From assembly GCA_050084515.1 (NCBI GenBank), contig CM114271.1, positions 63,860,001-63,924,000 on the forward strand: a stretch of DNA of 64,000 nt. The letters are read 5' to 3'. Each line of letters starts with the position of its first letter. Position 1 is the first letter of the stretch. Both the position numbers and the translations under genes were made by a program. This DNA is from Blasia pusilla. Its lineage: Eukaryota > Marchantiophyta > Marchantiopsida > Blasiales. Below the pieces are notes generated by a model. That model saw nothing but the letters and a program-made list of their open reading frames with translations. It ran no database searches and had not been told where the DNA came from. Positions 36,382 to 48,249 of this stretch are shown piece by piece.

Positions 36382-37039
36382 CGCGCGGGGACACCCTCGG
36401 GAGACTCACGACTGTCGCCCACGAAATGGCGCTGTCGGTCGCCCGAAGTTACCGAGGACTGCTACTGTGCTACTGTAGATCGAGGTGTCGTTTTGTGGAT
36501 GTAAGTTCGCTCGTTCCTTTCTTCTTACGATATCGGATGGAATGATTCCGTAGGTTTTGATTGCGAGCAAGTACCTAACCTGACAGTTGGTGCCACCCGA
36601 TGCTGCTGCTGGCTTCAAGCTGGAAGCCTACTCCAAAGACCGGAGCGAAGAACAGGGGGGGCGATTCGGTACCGATTGCGAATATCGAGGTGGGAAGGTC
36701 AGGCTATGGCGCTCTGGCGGAGAAGTATCAGCGGTGGAGCGTAGACTTTTACTGGCCCGACAGCGTCCGGGCCGACTCCGGGGCAAACACCGGGATGTGC
36801 TCGCTTTGTAAACCAGCACGAAAATTGGTGGACGATCTGAAAGTGACAGGGAGAAAACCTTTCCGAGAAGATCTGAAACTGACTCGTGAGAACGAAGGGT
36901 TGATGAAGGTCAAATTTCAAATTAGTGGATTGGAATTATGAAAAGACACAGTCCCGAAATTCGGTGTGCATTTGCCGATCTCAGCCGTGGCCCGACCGAC
37001 AGGTTGCTGTTCTTTTTTGGAGGCCTGCAGAGGATGAGG

Positions 37040-37115
37040 GCAGCGTGCTGCGTTTTGGACAGACGAGGGGAGGACGGCAGGCAGCGTGCTGCACTTTGGG
37101 CAGAGGACATGCCTG
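37040..37115 (+). repeat. Short tandem duplication GCAGCGTGCTGC
   Basis: GGCAGCGTGCTGCGTTTTGGACAG at about 37040 recurs as GGCAGCGTGCTGCACTTTGGGCAG about 40 bp later. It is part of a cluster of local duplications continuing to 37.76 kb. Confidence 0.7.
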
Positions 37116-37249
37116 CTTGCCGTTCCGTTTGAGAGACGGGTGCGGATTTTGAACGGCAATGGGAACATTGGGAAGGGAGAGAGTACTACGCGACTGCAAA
37201 AGATACGGAGGTAGAATGGACGAGCCGTGTATTATCAGACTCTGACTTG

Positions 37250-37720
37250 GCGCATGTTCGTCCATCTTCTGGACGATTTCTGACCTCTAGCAATAGAGGC
37301 TGAACTCAGTTCGGTTGATCGCATTCATTTTCCACGCATGTTCGTCCTGGAACGATTTCTGACGTTCTTTAGAACTGTGGTCCCTCGCCTCGGCAAACTC
37401 GCATTCATTTTCCTCGGTGCGTCGGGGACACATCTGCTGTTATGGTTTCCATATTCTTGCCAGATTGAAGCAGAGTCAGTGTCAAGTTGGTCAGTGTTGG
37501 AATAACTACTCTCCCTCTATTTCTCTCATTCACTCTCCTCTCTGTATCGGGTAATGACCTGAACCGGATACCGTATTCTTGCCAGATTGAATCTCTTTTG
37601 GAAAGGTTGATCGTCTTATCATTTTCCTTGCGAGTATCGCATTTGGTGAAATGGATGATAGATCCATATTCTTGCCGGATTGAACCGCTTTTGGAATTGC
37701 AGTCCCTCTGCAACTGTCCT
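37250..37720 (+). repeat. Cluster of short interspersed duplications
   Basis: CGCATGTTCGTCC followed by GACGATTTCTGAC-like text occurs twice (about 37252 and 37336). CTTGCC(A/G)GATTGAA preceded by (C/G)(A/G)TATT occurs three times (about 37450, 37572 and 37667), spaced roughly 95-120 bp. The arrangement suggests old tandem duplication of about 100-bp units followed by divergence. Confidence 0.7.
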
Positions 37721-38618
37721 CCATGTATGGGGGACACGTCTGTAGCTACAGATACTCTACCCTTACTGGATGCTAGCGTATGAATACTCCTACTACTAGA
37801 CCAAGTTCCGGTATAACTCTCGGATGTCTAACCGGAAGCTCTACAACATTCACACGACAGCTACGCTGGACCAGTTCCAAATGAGGAAGGACGAGATCCA
37901 ATTATCATCACACACTTACTTCAAACATCTCTCCATTATTGAACACCAGAGACTGGCTCCATCGGACTCCATTCACAGCCAATTGTGGCGCTTCTCGCTC
38001 TGACCCAGTCGGTCCACTCCGAGATCGGTCATCGCTTCTGTGCAGTACTGTGAGATCAAATTATGGACTTCTTGAATTAGGGCTTCGCATAAGGAAACAA
38101 AAACCTTCTAATACTGATTTCGATAGTTCGTGTACTCGAACCTTTTCTTGTGTGTGAAATGAGTGAGATTCACGTGTACGATTTCTACACTAGATCAAGA
38201 AATTTACACAATCACCGGCAAACCGTTGCAGAGAAACCAACCAGAACACTAGATGTGCAGCTAGCCCGACCACAAGTATAATTGAGATGATAAAACGAGC
38301 ATATACACATACATCCATAACCATGAACATCGACGCCTGAGATATGAAGATCCAAGCTTCGATCCACGACATTGAATTAGACGGTTCGTTGTCCTGAAGA
38401 ACACATTCCTTTTTTTTTTAACCGGTTTTGACAATGCTTTGGCGAAGTCTTCCAGCAATTTGCTCGGGGAGGGTAGGATGGTAGCAATAAATAGCTAAAT
38501 TAAGTACCTCATCGAAGAATTCTCGTATCGAACTACTGCGAAGAATCGGATAAGCTACTAGCCTACATCGTTGTTCCTATGCTTAGTATATTACACGAAA
38601 GAGTGTCACACGACGGAG

Positions 38619-39530
38619 TTAGCTATTGGGAGGCCTTTGAATCGCGCTTGTGGACTTCGCTGTGGGAGTGGAGTGTGGCAATTGAACATTCTGAGGGTTG
38701 GATTTCCCAGTCCCGACACTTTCCAAGAACGAGGTTCGACCTGACTTGAAGAGATCGGAGTCTACATGTCGACGAGTAGAAGAGTTGCGGCCGAAGATGC
38801 CGCCACCAGTCGATCCCTGTCTGCTCATGCCCGCAATTCCTGTGGACGAGGTGCGCTTCAGGCCCATTCCCGTCGACGTTTGTCGGCTCAAGCCCGCAAT
38901 TCCAGCGGACGAGTTCCGGTTCAAGCCTGCGATCCCCGTGGAAGGAGTCCGGTGAAAGCCCGGGGACGTGCCTCGAGTCTTTGTCTGTGATTGTTGCCGG
39001 CTCAGTGACGCCGAAAGCTGTCTGCTCAAGGACGCTAACTCCTCCTGATCACGCTCCCGTTTCTGAGACGCGGTTCGGCTCATTATCAGCGAGTCTCCTC
39101 CGTGCACCATGCCCGGGTGCCCTGCCACCAGCACGGCGAAGTCACCTCTCTCCGCTGCCATCATGCAAGAGTTCACATAGCAATCACGAAACTTGGATAC
39201 CAATCGTCTGGGATGCAACGCTGACAGCAATTTAGCCACTGGCGACTTCTTCTCTTTCTTCTCTTTCGCGTGCGCAGCGGCGAGCTTCTTGCTTGCCTCT
39301 GCGAGCGTGGTGGCAACCTCATCATCGTTCAGCAGATTGCTGAGCGTCTCTTTCTCTTTCTCCTTCCCTCTTTCATTTTCTTCCGTCGTTATGTTGTTCT
39401 GCTTCTCGCCCGCGCTTTCAACCTGCTGCTGCTGCTCCTCCTGTTTTACAACGTCGACGTCCGACCCTGCTGGCTCCTTCACCGACCCACCATTTCCATT
39501 CACAACTGCTTCTTCTGCTTCGGCCCCCAT
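38619..39530 (-). CDS. Hypothetical Ser/Gly-repeat protein, 303 aa
   Basis: A single open frame runs from ATG at 39530 to TAA. Residues 1-65 are acidic and Gln/Glu-rich, 66-97 are Lys/Ala-rich and probably helical, and a compact central segment VAKLLSALHPRRLVSKFRDC lies at 98-117, followed by YVNSCMMAAERGDFAV. The C-terminal half is basic and low complexity. It carries about five imperfect 10-12 residue repeats of the type STGIAGLxR between residues 196 and 250, with RxxS/T sites that kinases could use. No enzymatic domain or signal peptide is seen. It sits alone in a GC-rich island and the opposite-strand ORFs are shadows. I do not recognise the family; a plant-specific regulatory or structural protein is possible. 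Confidence 0.65.
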   Translation of the reverse strand: MGAEAEEAVVNGNGGSVKEPAGSDVDVVKQEEQQQQVESAGEKQNNITTEENERGKEKEKETLSNLLNDDEVATTLAEASKKLAAAHAKEKKEKKSPVAKLLSALHPRRLVSKFRDCYVNSCMMAAERGDFAVLVAGHPGMVHGGDSLIMSRTASQKRERDQEELASLSRQLSASLSRQQSQTKTRGTSPGFHRTPSTGIAGLNRNSSAGIAGLSRQTSTGMGLKRTSSTGIAGMSRQGSTGGGIFGRNSSTRRHVDSDLFKSGRTSFLESVGTGKSNPQNVQLPHSTPTAKSTSAIQRPPNS

Positions 39531-40560
39531 TGTCTCCTATCCATATGCTCGACGCGCACGCCTTCGCCACGACCTTGTGCAAGCACTATATATCCGTCCG
39601 TTACAGTGCCCGCAGACCTTTGCGCAGAATAGGAAGAGAGAGATCAACAGCACAGGTGAAGAGAAGAGCGCAGATGAAGCTAGAGAGGAAACCGGAGCAG
39701 CACGGGAAATCAATCACATAGAAGTGTCCGGAAGAGTAGTCTGCTGTGCACTGCGGACATCATTATCTTGTCACCGAATCGGCCTGTCTCTTAAATGGCC
39801 ATCCGTCGACGAGACTCTAAAGATGACGACGAAGCGACTGAAGAAGAAGACTTCGCCTCCGCCATGCCATGTCCGTCCCTCCCTGCGTCGTAGCAAAAAC
39901 AAAGATGCACTTCGATAAAAAGCGTCGTAGTAGGATGAGTAGGAGGAGCTACCAAGACGCGTACTAACTACCGCAATGCGTCCCACCCATGGGCCTACCT
40001 ACAGCCCGTAGAGCACCGCGAGCTTCATCCTGCGATCCTGTAAAGAGAGCAGGAAGAGGCGAGACGACGCAAAGCTGTCATCTGCGGCGCTTGGCAGGAC
40101 TACCGCTCTGCTCTGCTCTGCGCTGCCTCGCCTGCAACTCTACTCTGCTGTCCTGAGCTGAGCTGAGCTGAAGGCGAAAGAGTCCTCGCTTCACCCGCTC
40201 TCATCACCGGTGCCTCACCGGGCGGACGGCGTCCCTCCCATTAGTCAGGAATCCTTGACCGACGAATCGAGCGCCGCTGAACCTTACGACGACCCCTGCA
40301 ACTGCGGTGGGACCACCCCAAGTCAATCTACTTTACTACCCTTGCCGTGGCGACGAGTCTCTCCTCCTCGGCGACGTCGGCAGCTCAACGGCATTGACTG
40401 CGTCCAACTGGCCAGTACTCCGTCCAACAAGCATGTGCATTGGCCGCGGTATTGCGAACACCACTTACCACGTTCATCCAAACCGTAACACTGGTTACCG
40501 GGGGCCGAATTGACTACTGAGTGAAACACAGCGGCTCACGTGCCGTCGTCGCTTATGATG
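39531..40560. promoter_or_regulatory. Upstream region of the 303-aa gene (minus strand)
   Basis: GC-rich flank with local repeats: CTGCTCTGCTCTGCGCTG and GAGCTGAGCTGAGCTGAAG between 40090 and 40175. It likely contains the promoter and 5' leader of the minus-strand gene; no TATA box can be assigned with confidence. GC falls sharply after 40560. Confidence 0.35.
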
Positions 40561-42003
40561 ATACTGTAGGATCAAATCTAACATTTCGTATTATCAGTTT
40601 TAGATATTTTCACGTGTAATAATTGCACGCAAAGTATATGATTAAGAGAAGATCTTTTTCCTTTCGATTAGGAAAATTTAAAAATGTGTTTTATAAATCA
40701 TGAAACTGATATTTATTCAAACTTATCAGTAATTTATTAAAAATACCAATAATGTGTGACTTTTTTAATGTAAGCTCAGGTGAAATACCAATTTTTTATT
40801 GGATGGAACATGATGGAAGGAGATTGTGAATCCCACAAGTTTCAGCTCTAGTTAATTAACCAAAGTAGAGAGTCATGGAAAAATTTAACATTCATGTAAA
40901 TAGTTGGCTACATATGTCTTTTTATTATAACATGCAATAAAATTTAACATTTAATAAAAAATAAAGAAATTAAACTATGGGACCAAGAGATTTTAATGCT
41001 ATATCATATTCACAACTACATTATAGACTACTTTTAGCATTCATATAGAATTATTTCATGCATTCATGCCATCAGCACAAATCTTAAACAAAATGGGAAT
41101 TGGGACATTGGTTCATAAATATGTTTGTTCTATTATGAATGAGAACTTACAATGGTGAGGGTCATTCATTCATTTTTGTTGCATATTACTAGAACCGCTA
41201 CCCCTACTATGCTTAATCCATGATAGAGTGGTACTAGTACACACATTCCATATATGCAACCCGTGTCTAGAAAATTATCTAAAATTTTGAGTTGAATGCC
41301 AATTATAGTCATACTACAAGAAATCTCGACGTGTCTTAGTAGCAATGCTACTACACCTACTACCACCAATCTATAAATGACTATGATTATTTACTTTGAA
41401 TCCATGTATTAAACCTATGATGGTGTTAAGGATTGCTGACCTCGAACCTCCGAAAAGCTTGCCCCAAGGTTATATATTATTAGATAGTGTGATTTTCTCA
41501 ATTTAATGTTAGAGTCACACCCTTCATTCCGGTCCTCCTCTCAAACTTCACAAAGAATATCCAACCTTGAATATTGTGAGTGGGTTGGTTCTATAAGACC
41601 CTACTAGTTACACATTTGGTGAGGTCGACTTGATTAGTTGTGTGGTCTTGAGCGCCAAATATCCTTAGGAATCATGACCTTTGGGAAGTTTATCCCCTTA
41701 ACCTTGATATATAGCCTTGTGTCTCTCACTCAAAATATATCATGGTAGAGAATTCCTCAAGATATGTCCTGAATGGTTTCCTAGCTTACAACTTGAAACA
41801 TTACCAAACATGAAACTTGGTTAACTCTTGATCCAAGAAGTGAGTGGGCAGGGAAGAAGACGCTCACAATATCTTATTGTGAGTGTCATACATAAGATTT
41901 TACGATCAGATTCATCAACACATATTTAAGATACATCTAGCATATAAATCGTATAACATCTATACATGAATGACAAATTAAACGTACCCAAATAGTACCC
42001 CTA
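40561..42003. other. AT-rich DNA, no gene recognised
   Basis: No conserved coding sequence. The part next to 42004 could hold the decayed LTR of the minus-strand gypsy remnant but is too diverged to delimit. Confidence 0.4.
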
Positions 42004-42510
42004 GTTGGTGGCTAGGTCCATCTAACTTTACAAAACCTTAAAAAAAATCAAAATGCCATGAACTTTTTTAGGTGAAAAGATTAAGAGGTCGGATGCTATG
42101 TTGTCCCTTTGTAATACAACTTTCTACAATCCATACCATGAAGATTTATCTTGTAATCTACCCATTAAACTTACGTGCATGTGGGATGATTTCTTTTTTT
42201 TCCGTGAGGAACCAAGCCAAGAGGCAATGTTAAACACAACATATGCCACCCTCTTGAACACCCAACACTTACTAGCATCACAACTTTTTCTTCAACATAC
42301 CCACATTTTATACATCTCAAGTCAATAGGAAGCATTGCAAAGCTCAAATCAATACTCCTATCCATGTTTGGAAGATGACATAGTGCATAAGTATGCACAT
42401 GATCTTTTCAAATAATACTATTACAAAACTCTTACAAGAGGACTCTAGAAGGCATAATCTCTAACATATGCAAAATGATGCATCCTAGTGTCGTCTCCAC
42501 ATGCTCTCCA
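42004..42510 (-). mobile_element. Second gypsy remnant with PHD finger (minus strand)
   Basis: The minus strand reads an integrase tail, then CHLPNMDRSIDLSFAMLP, then a PHD-like LRCIKCGYVEE followed by GCSRGWHMLCLTLPLGLVPH. This aligns with CHLPNIDGTVDLSSVVVLAG and the PHD of the 28-33 kb element. Downstream on the same strand, GGACCTAGCCACCAACTAGGGG matches the tract before the LTR of the first element. Here the first two Cys ligands (CIKC) are intact but the third is Ser and the seventh is lost. Nothing of the methyltransferase, RT or integrase core remains nearby, so this is a 3' fragment. Confidence 0.8.
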
Positions 42511-43039
42511 CTCAAGTTTTGGTAATCCCTCTATTGATGCAAAGCATAACATGTCAAATAACTCGGTCTAAAAAGGACAAACTATCCCTCATCACCACAA
42601 ACTCTCATGGACCACTTGGGCCCCCTTTGATGAATGGACTTCATCTCATTGTACTTTTGGCAACAATCCAATCTCAATGCAACAAGTTATCTCTCTTGCA
42701 AAGTCAATCTGATCCAAATGAAACATTTATTCCAAAGTTAGATTTTCTATTAATGTCAATGAAATATAATCTGTCACTCATAGTTGATTTCCCATAACCA
42801 ACATACGTTCAAGGTACAATTTTATAATGTTTAAATGGAGCTAAATCTATGTCAATTAGTGTGAGTGTTGGTCTTAGGTGTTGATGGATTTCCACCATGG
42901 ACACTTGGCTAGCCACAAAGGGGAGAAATATACTACGGATGATTTGACTAGAAAATCTATAGCTAGTGTCTTCCTTCTAGCCTAAAGGAAGACACTTCTC
43001 ATTTTGTGAAGACATTTGTGATTTTCCAAACAAACATGG

Positions 43040-43930
43040 TTACTTATGAGGAGAAATAAGGCTTGCTTCATGGCTTGTCGATTCTTGGAGGCTCCTTACA
43101 AAGCATTAGCATGGACTTGAAAGTCTCCCACAATATGAGTGATACAATGCAATTCTTGTAGTTATTGGTCCCTTCATAAAGTTAGTATGGTTTATGCCAA
43201 CTTTGGATTATATGACTACCCATCCAAACTCTCAACTTTTCTTGGATAGTTGGTGGTGATCTCATGGCTTACCATAGAGCATTCTGTTTTAGATCGAGAC
43301 CCAAAGTTCACTAGTATATTATGGAAATATTTGTCGAGAAGGTTGAAGACTAAGTTCAACTTTAGCCCTACAACACAAACATAGAAAGAAATGGCATATA
43401 GTGCATGAGTAGAAATGCAAGAATTTGAAAAATAAGCAAGGTAGAGTCATTCTACGGCTCAAATAAGATATGGAAAGTGAATTAAAAAAATTTGAAGCCA
43501 AATGAGATTCTAAATGGGAGAACAAATTTCATTGAGTATTAAGAATCCCACTCTTCTAAAGGATTAAGTACTCAAATTTTTTAACCAAGTTCACAAGACC
43601 ATATGTGATCAATTACAAGGTCAACCGATTTAAGGAAATTCATTCATTAGAGCTAGTTACCAAATAAGTTGAAGATCCATCATATATATCATTTTTGAAT
43701 AAATTCCTCAAAGATTATGTGCATCTTGAATAGGTTCAAGTGTTAAGATCCCAATCAGTGATCATCCAAGATGAACAGAAGATTGACATGCATCTGAGAT
43801 GTAGGACCAATGGGTATGAATACTTGGTAAAGTGGAAGGGCTATTATATGAGGGAGGCGACTTGGATTGTAGAGGCCCATTTGGAACACTCTCAAGAGAT
43901 GCTATAGGACTACAAATGGATGCAAGGGAA
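43040..43930 (+). pseudogene. Chromovirus (Ty3/gypsy) integrase and chromodomain remnant
   Basis: At about 43100-43400, across stops and frameshifts, one reads SISMDLKVSH, then KLVWFMPTLDYMTTHP, then LFLDSWW and HGLP, then EKVED.VQL-type text. These match chromovirus integrase (DRFSKxAHFIPT, FxxxWWxxHGLP). Farther on (43777-43910) HLRCRTNGYEYLVKWKGYYM and REATWIVEAHLEHSQEM form a recognisable chromodomain with its VKWKGY and E.TWE-like core. This is a different gypsy lineage from the methyltransferase element. No RT is recognisable upstream. Confidence 0.85.
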
Positions 43931-44667
43931 GCTTGTGCATTAGTACTTGGAGATCCTAAAGACGTGACTTAATTATGACCATTGAAAGCTTAGGGATGGA
44001 GAGCCATTGTAACTAGAATGAGCTAGTTTTGCAATTAAGTTGTGCATGGGTAGGGAAATTTGATGCATAATTGGATGATTGCAATTTATTTGTGCTAGTG
44101 CATGGCAATGAATAGTTCTTCATGTGCTTAGGATTTGTGTCAAGAGGAGATGCAAGGCATATATAAGGAGAGTGGTTGGATTGGATCAAACTCCATAACA
44201 AGATTAAGTGTTGGATATCCAATGCATGGGGTTGCCCTAGCATCAGTGAGATGGGTGACCTTGTCTTGACAATGGGGGTGATCTTACTTGTAAAGTAATG
44301 AGTAAACTTAGTAACAGACCTAAATCAAATTCAATTGTAATCCATGAGTAATGGGCGTCAGAGAGATTGTAAGAAAATGGGATATTTATATGTTAGATCA
44401 AGTGAAGTACTAGAGAAAATACCTAGTTGTTTAGCTTATTATGTTATGTTAGATTTTTTTTCAAGGAAGTCAAACTTGAAGCAACCTCAAAATAATAAGA
44501 TAATTTTTTACAATTTTTAGATGTGACAATCTAAGACTAAGTCAAAAGAGGAATTACGAGTTAACTACTAGAAGGCAATTTCTTGTGAAGGAATTTGTCC
44601 CCCCAAAGAATGCATATTATTAAAGGTTATGTTAATGAGGGTATCGACATCTTTAAATAGGGATGAG

Positions 44668-45464
44668 TGTCAGAATCCTCATAACGAAAAATCATAGATA
44701 TGCCAACATAGAACATCAAACTCTAATGGGATCATACTACAACGGAACTATGTGTGCCTTAATGGGCATCTCAAATGATAACGGTTGTGATCCATAAGAG
44801 CATGATGTTGACCAAAGGCAAGATGGAACTTGACAAGATGTCCAATCCCACAAGAGTTGAACTTCGAGGAGGCTACAACCTGGCTTGGAATTCAATTGAG
44901 TCTTTCGTGGTTTCTGTACCTTCAAGATCATGGTAGCTAATCCTAAGATTTGTTTGTGATGAAGAAGGTAAAGTTGGAGATTTTGTAAGGAGGTGGTTCC
45001 ACACACCAAAGATCTGGAAAAACATAGATGCATGACTATTGAAATGGGCACCAAAGTGTCAAATTCATAGTTTGGATTGATAGCCACAACAAAGCCACCA
45101 AAAGGGATTCTTTGAAAGAAGAAGGGGCTAAATATTTCTAGAATTATAAATAACGATGAAGGTTTCCAATGGAGTTTGGATCTTGAACCCCACCTTGGGA
45201 AGACCTGGGGGTAAATCCAAGGCACAAGATGGACTATAGGTTTAGTTTGGCATTAGGATTTTGACACCAAGCCAAGTTTGATTAAACTAATTATAGATCC
45301 TTATCTTGGACTTTGATCCAAAATACATGTTGATTCACAATTTGAGTTCCATTGGGTAATTAGACCATTATGTATCCTAACATCATTTTAGGTCCCTAGA
45401 ATATGAATGAGGGTTTTTTGAACTCTTGAATTGCTTGCTTGTGTTATAAAGTGAGGAGTTAGGC
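44668..45464 (+). repeat. Candidate LTR of the chromovirus
   Basis: TGTCAGAATCC at 44668 follows the purine-rich AAATAGGGATGAG, typical of a polypurine tract and LTR start, about 740 bp after the chromodomain. A primer-binding-like TGGTATCAAGCC stands at 45465. If both ends are right this 797-bp unit is bordered by a polypurine tract on the left and a primer-binding site on the right, as in tandem elements sharing one LTR. The right end reads GGC rather than CA. Confidence 0.45.
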
Positions 45465-47892
45465 TGGTATCAAGCCCTATCTCGGATTTTTGAGCTTAAG
45501 GGTGACCCAAGACCAAAATTCAAGAGACACAAGGCTTGCTCATCCAAAAAGTTTCTAAAATGAGTTTTGGGTGTAGATTAGAGCGCAACCTCATTAATGC
45601 AAGTTTTCATAATACAAAAGACGGACATTCAAGATAGTGGTTGTACAACATCGACGAAAAATAGTTTAGCTTATCGATTTCTTGGGAGATTGCATCTAGC
45701 TTTCCAAGTGATTGAAGTGATTTGGTAGCAATTCATGATATTTTTGTACACTTCTGTAGAAGAGATATTAATTGCACATCAGACCATAAAGAGGCTACAT
45801 ACATTCCCTTGGGTTTTATTTTATGGTTTATTTACAATGAAGAAAGTTAGTATCCTTGAATGCTTTCTAAGACTTGGAATAATGATTCATAGTAGACATT
45901 TTCCACAAATTGTTTAGCAAATTCAAATAGAAGAAGATATATGGTAAAACAAACTATAGATGATGAAATGAAAGATGTTTAGCATAATCAAGATATTCAT
46001 ATTGAGAAGAATAAAACTATCATAACCTCGCAAAATTTTATTGGAATGGAAGATTATGACTAATTTGGTTGACTTACTCGAGATTATATGGTTAATATTT
46101 ATGCTACTAAAGATATGCAACAATTATCTTGGTTCCTTTTTCACTTAAAGGAGCTAGGAGCCAAGTTGTGAAAGATGCTATGTATAGAAGGAATATTATG
46201 TGTATGATATTTGGGTGAGGTATTCTATTGCCTTCTTCTTGCTTATGATGCATATTGTATGCCTCAAATATGTCAAGAACAAATGTTTCCCAAATATTTT
46301 TGGAAGCCAAATCACTAATTCACCACAACATGCAAACCAAACTGGAAGGAGAATACATCAACACTTTTACCAAATCAAACTATTATGAATCCTCAAGACT
46401 TGGTAGTGTATTTTTTTACAAATATGAAGGAATTATGGCAAAATATTTAAAAATATGTATAAGGGTGAGTTGTGGGATGTATTCACATGATCAAGTTCTA
46501 GAAAAACATTTTATCATATGTATACATTTTGATTATCTTAATATTGGAGTATAAGCCAAGAACCACTTTCAAAATAGAATTATATTATATTGATAGAGAT
46601 TCCCCATTCCACAACCAAACCAAAATTACATTCAATCATAGCCATTTATCCTATTTATTGTTCATGTGGAGAACTATATCTGAGTCTATCATGGGCATAT
46701 AGAAAAAAAAGAAAAGGATATTCTAAACCTTTTGCGCCCATGACTACAAAGAGTGGAGACTCTCACCCCATATATCAAAGGTACAAAGATACTAAATCAT
46801 AAATGAATGAATTTATATATTCTTGAGTTAATTTTACTCATATGTACTTAGAAATTGGTTGTTTTCTGCAAATGTTGGATAATTGTAAGAAGATTATGAA
46901 GTGTGACCAACATTTTGATAATCATTAGTTGGATTACCCCATATTGATAATGTAAGCACCCCTTTCAAGGCAAGATTTGAAATCCTTATTTCCTAAAATG
47001 AGTAGGGATTTCAATTTTCTATTATGAAAGATAAAGTTTTAAGGTTATAATATATCTATACATCAAGAAGGATTATGCGCCCTCATATTTGGAGGAGGAA
47101 GAACTTGTATGTAATTTTAAGAACAATGTAGGCATGGGGAGACATCTTAAAATGATAGGCAAGGTGCTAGTTGGGATACACATATGATGAGTTTGAGATT
47201 ATAGAGAATAATGCTCTATCTTTGGTAAAATTTTAAAATTTTAAGTTCCAAAGTATATGATAAAATTTATTATCTCAAAATTTACAACCTATTCTTTTCT
47301 TTGAATTATTCTCATTATTCATGAGAATTGAATGAATATTTTTGGGATGGAAAAGGGAAGAAATCTATGCATATTATTCTTTTGAGCCATGAAGCTTACA
47401 AGCAATATGAGACTCCAAAAGTTAGATAATATAGATAAGAAATTTGGACTCAACATTTTTTCATTATTGAAAATTCATGAACTCTTTTCGTCACGGCCTC
47501 TACATATCCTCGTTGTTTTGTTTTTTTCTCACTATCTAACCTATCCACGTTTACTTCATCAGAGTATAATAACTAAATCTCCTCTCAAATTACCCTCCTC
47601 TCAAGCCCCACTGGTTATGTATTTTCATCCCCTTTTTTTACGAGTGCTTCCCACGTACTCCAAACCAATCTACCTCCGTTAAGATGGCTAGCGGGAAGAG
47701 AAGAAAATAATTAATACATACTTGTAGAGGACACGTGGATACTCTAGATGGCCAAAGAAAAAAATAATGAGAACCTTTAGGGGCCGTAATTACTAGTGTG
47801 TGTCAGCAACAATTTCTTGAGTTACAAACAATGAAACATGAATGTGGGAGAAAAAGCGTTTTACGGGGGCCACATGATGAGGATGTTTTTAA
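45465..47892. other. AT-rich DNA, probable decayed element interior
   Basis: No zinc knuckle, protease or polymerase motif could be found, and no host gene. It could be 5' internal sequence of the candidate chromovirus if the LTR call at 44668-45464 holds. Confidence 0.35.
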
Positions 47893-48249
47893 TCTATATT
47901 ATAATTGGAGAGTTCCTTTTTGATTTGCAAACACCTCTATACTTGACATGTGAAAATCGGACTACAAGAAAAAGTTTGCTACTCTACGTGCAATAAGAAA
48001 ATATTTTCAATATTAGGAGCAACAAGAAAAAAATTTGTGCAAAATAATTACTCCTTACACTGTGATGCATGGAATTAGAATAAACCCTTTTCAAATGTTT
48101 CTGACAGGTTCTAATTAAAGGTTTAGGGTAAATAAAATGAATTTTTGAAAAAAATCCATCTTATTCATCCTAAACCCTTAAAGACCCTTATAGACCCTAA
48201 ATCCATCTTATTCCTAATGGTTGTCATTTAACAGTAATTAAATCAAGGG

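Larger units (their letters stand above)
35051..38618. other. GC-richer low-repeat island, no gene resolved
   Basis: Base composition shifts to near-even GC and the transposon signatures stop. ORFs of 60-113 codons occur on both strands (for example 36600-36941 plus) but show no known domain and no convincing splice assembly. It may hold a non-coding transcript, a lineage-specific gene or the 3' region of the 38.6-39.5 kb gene. Short repeats are listed separately. Confidence 0.4.

Noticed and set aside
38698-39918. Plus-strand ORFs (85-241 codons) over the 303-aa gene
   Set aside because: They are antisense shadows; the longest is a Ser/Phe/Leu-rich mirror of the Glu/Lys-rich minus-strand protein.
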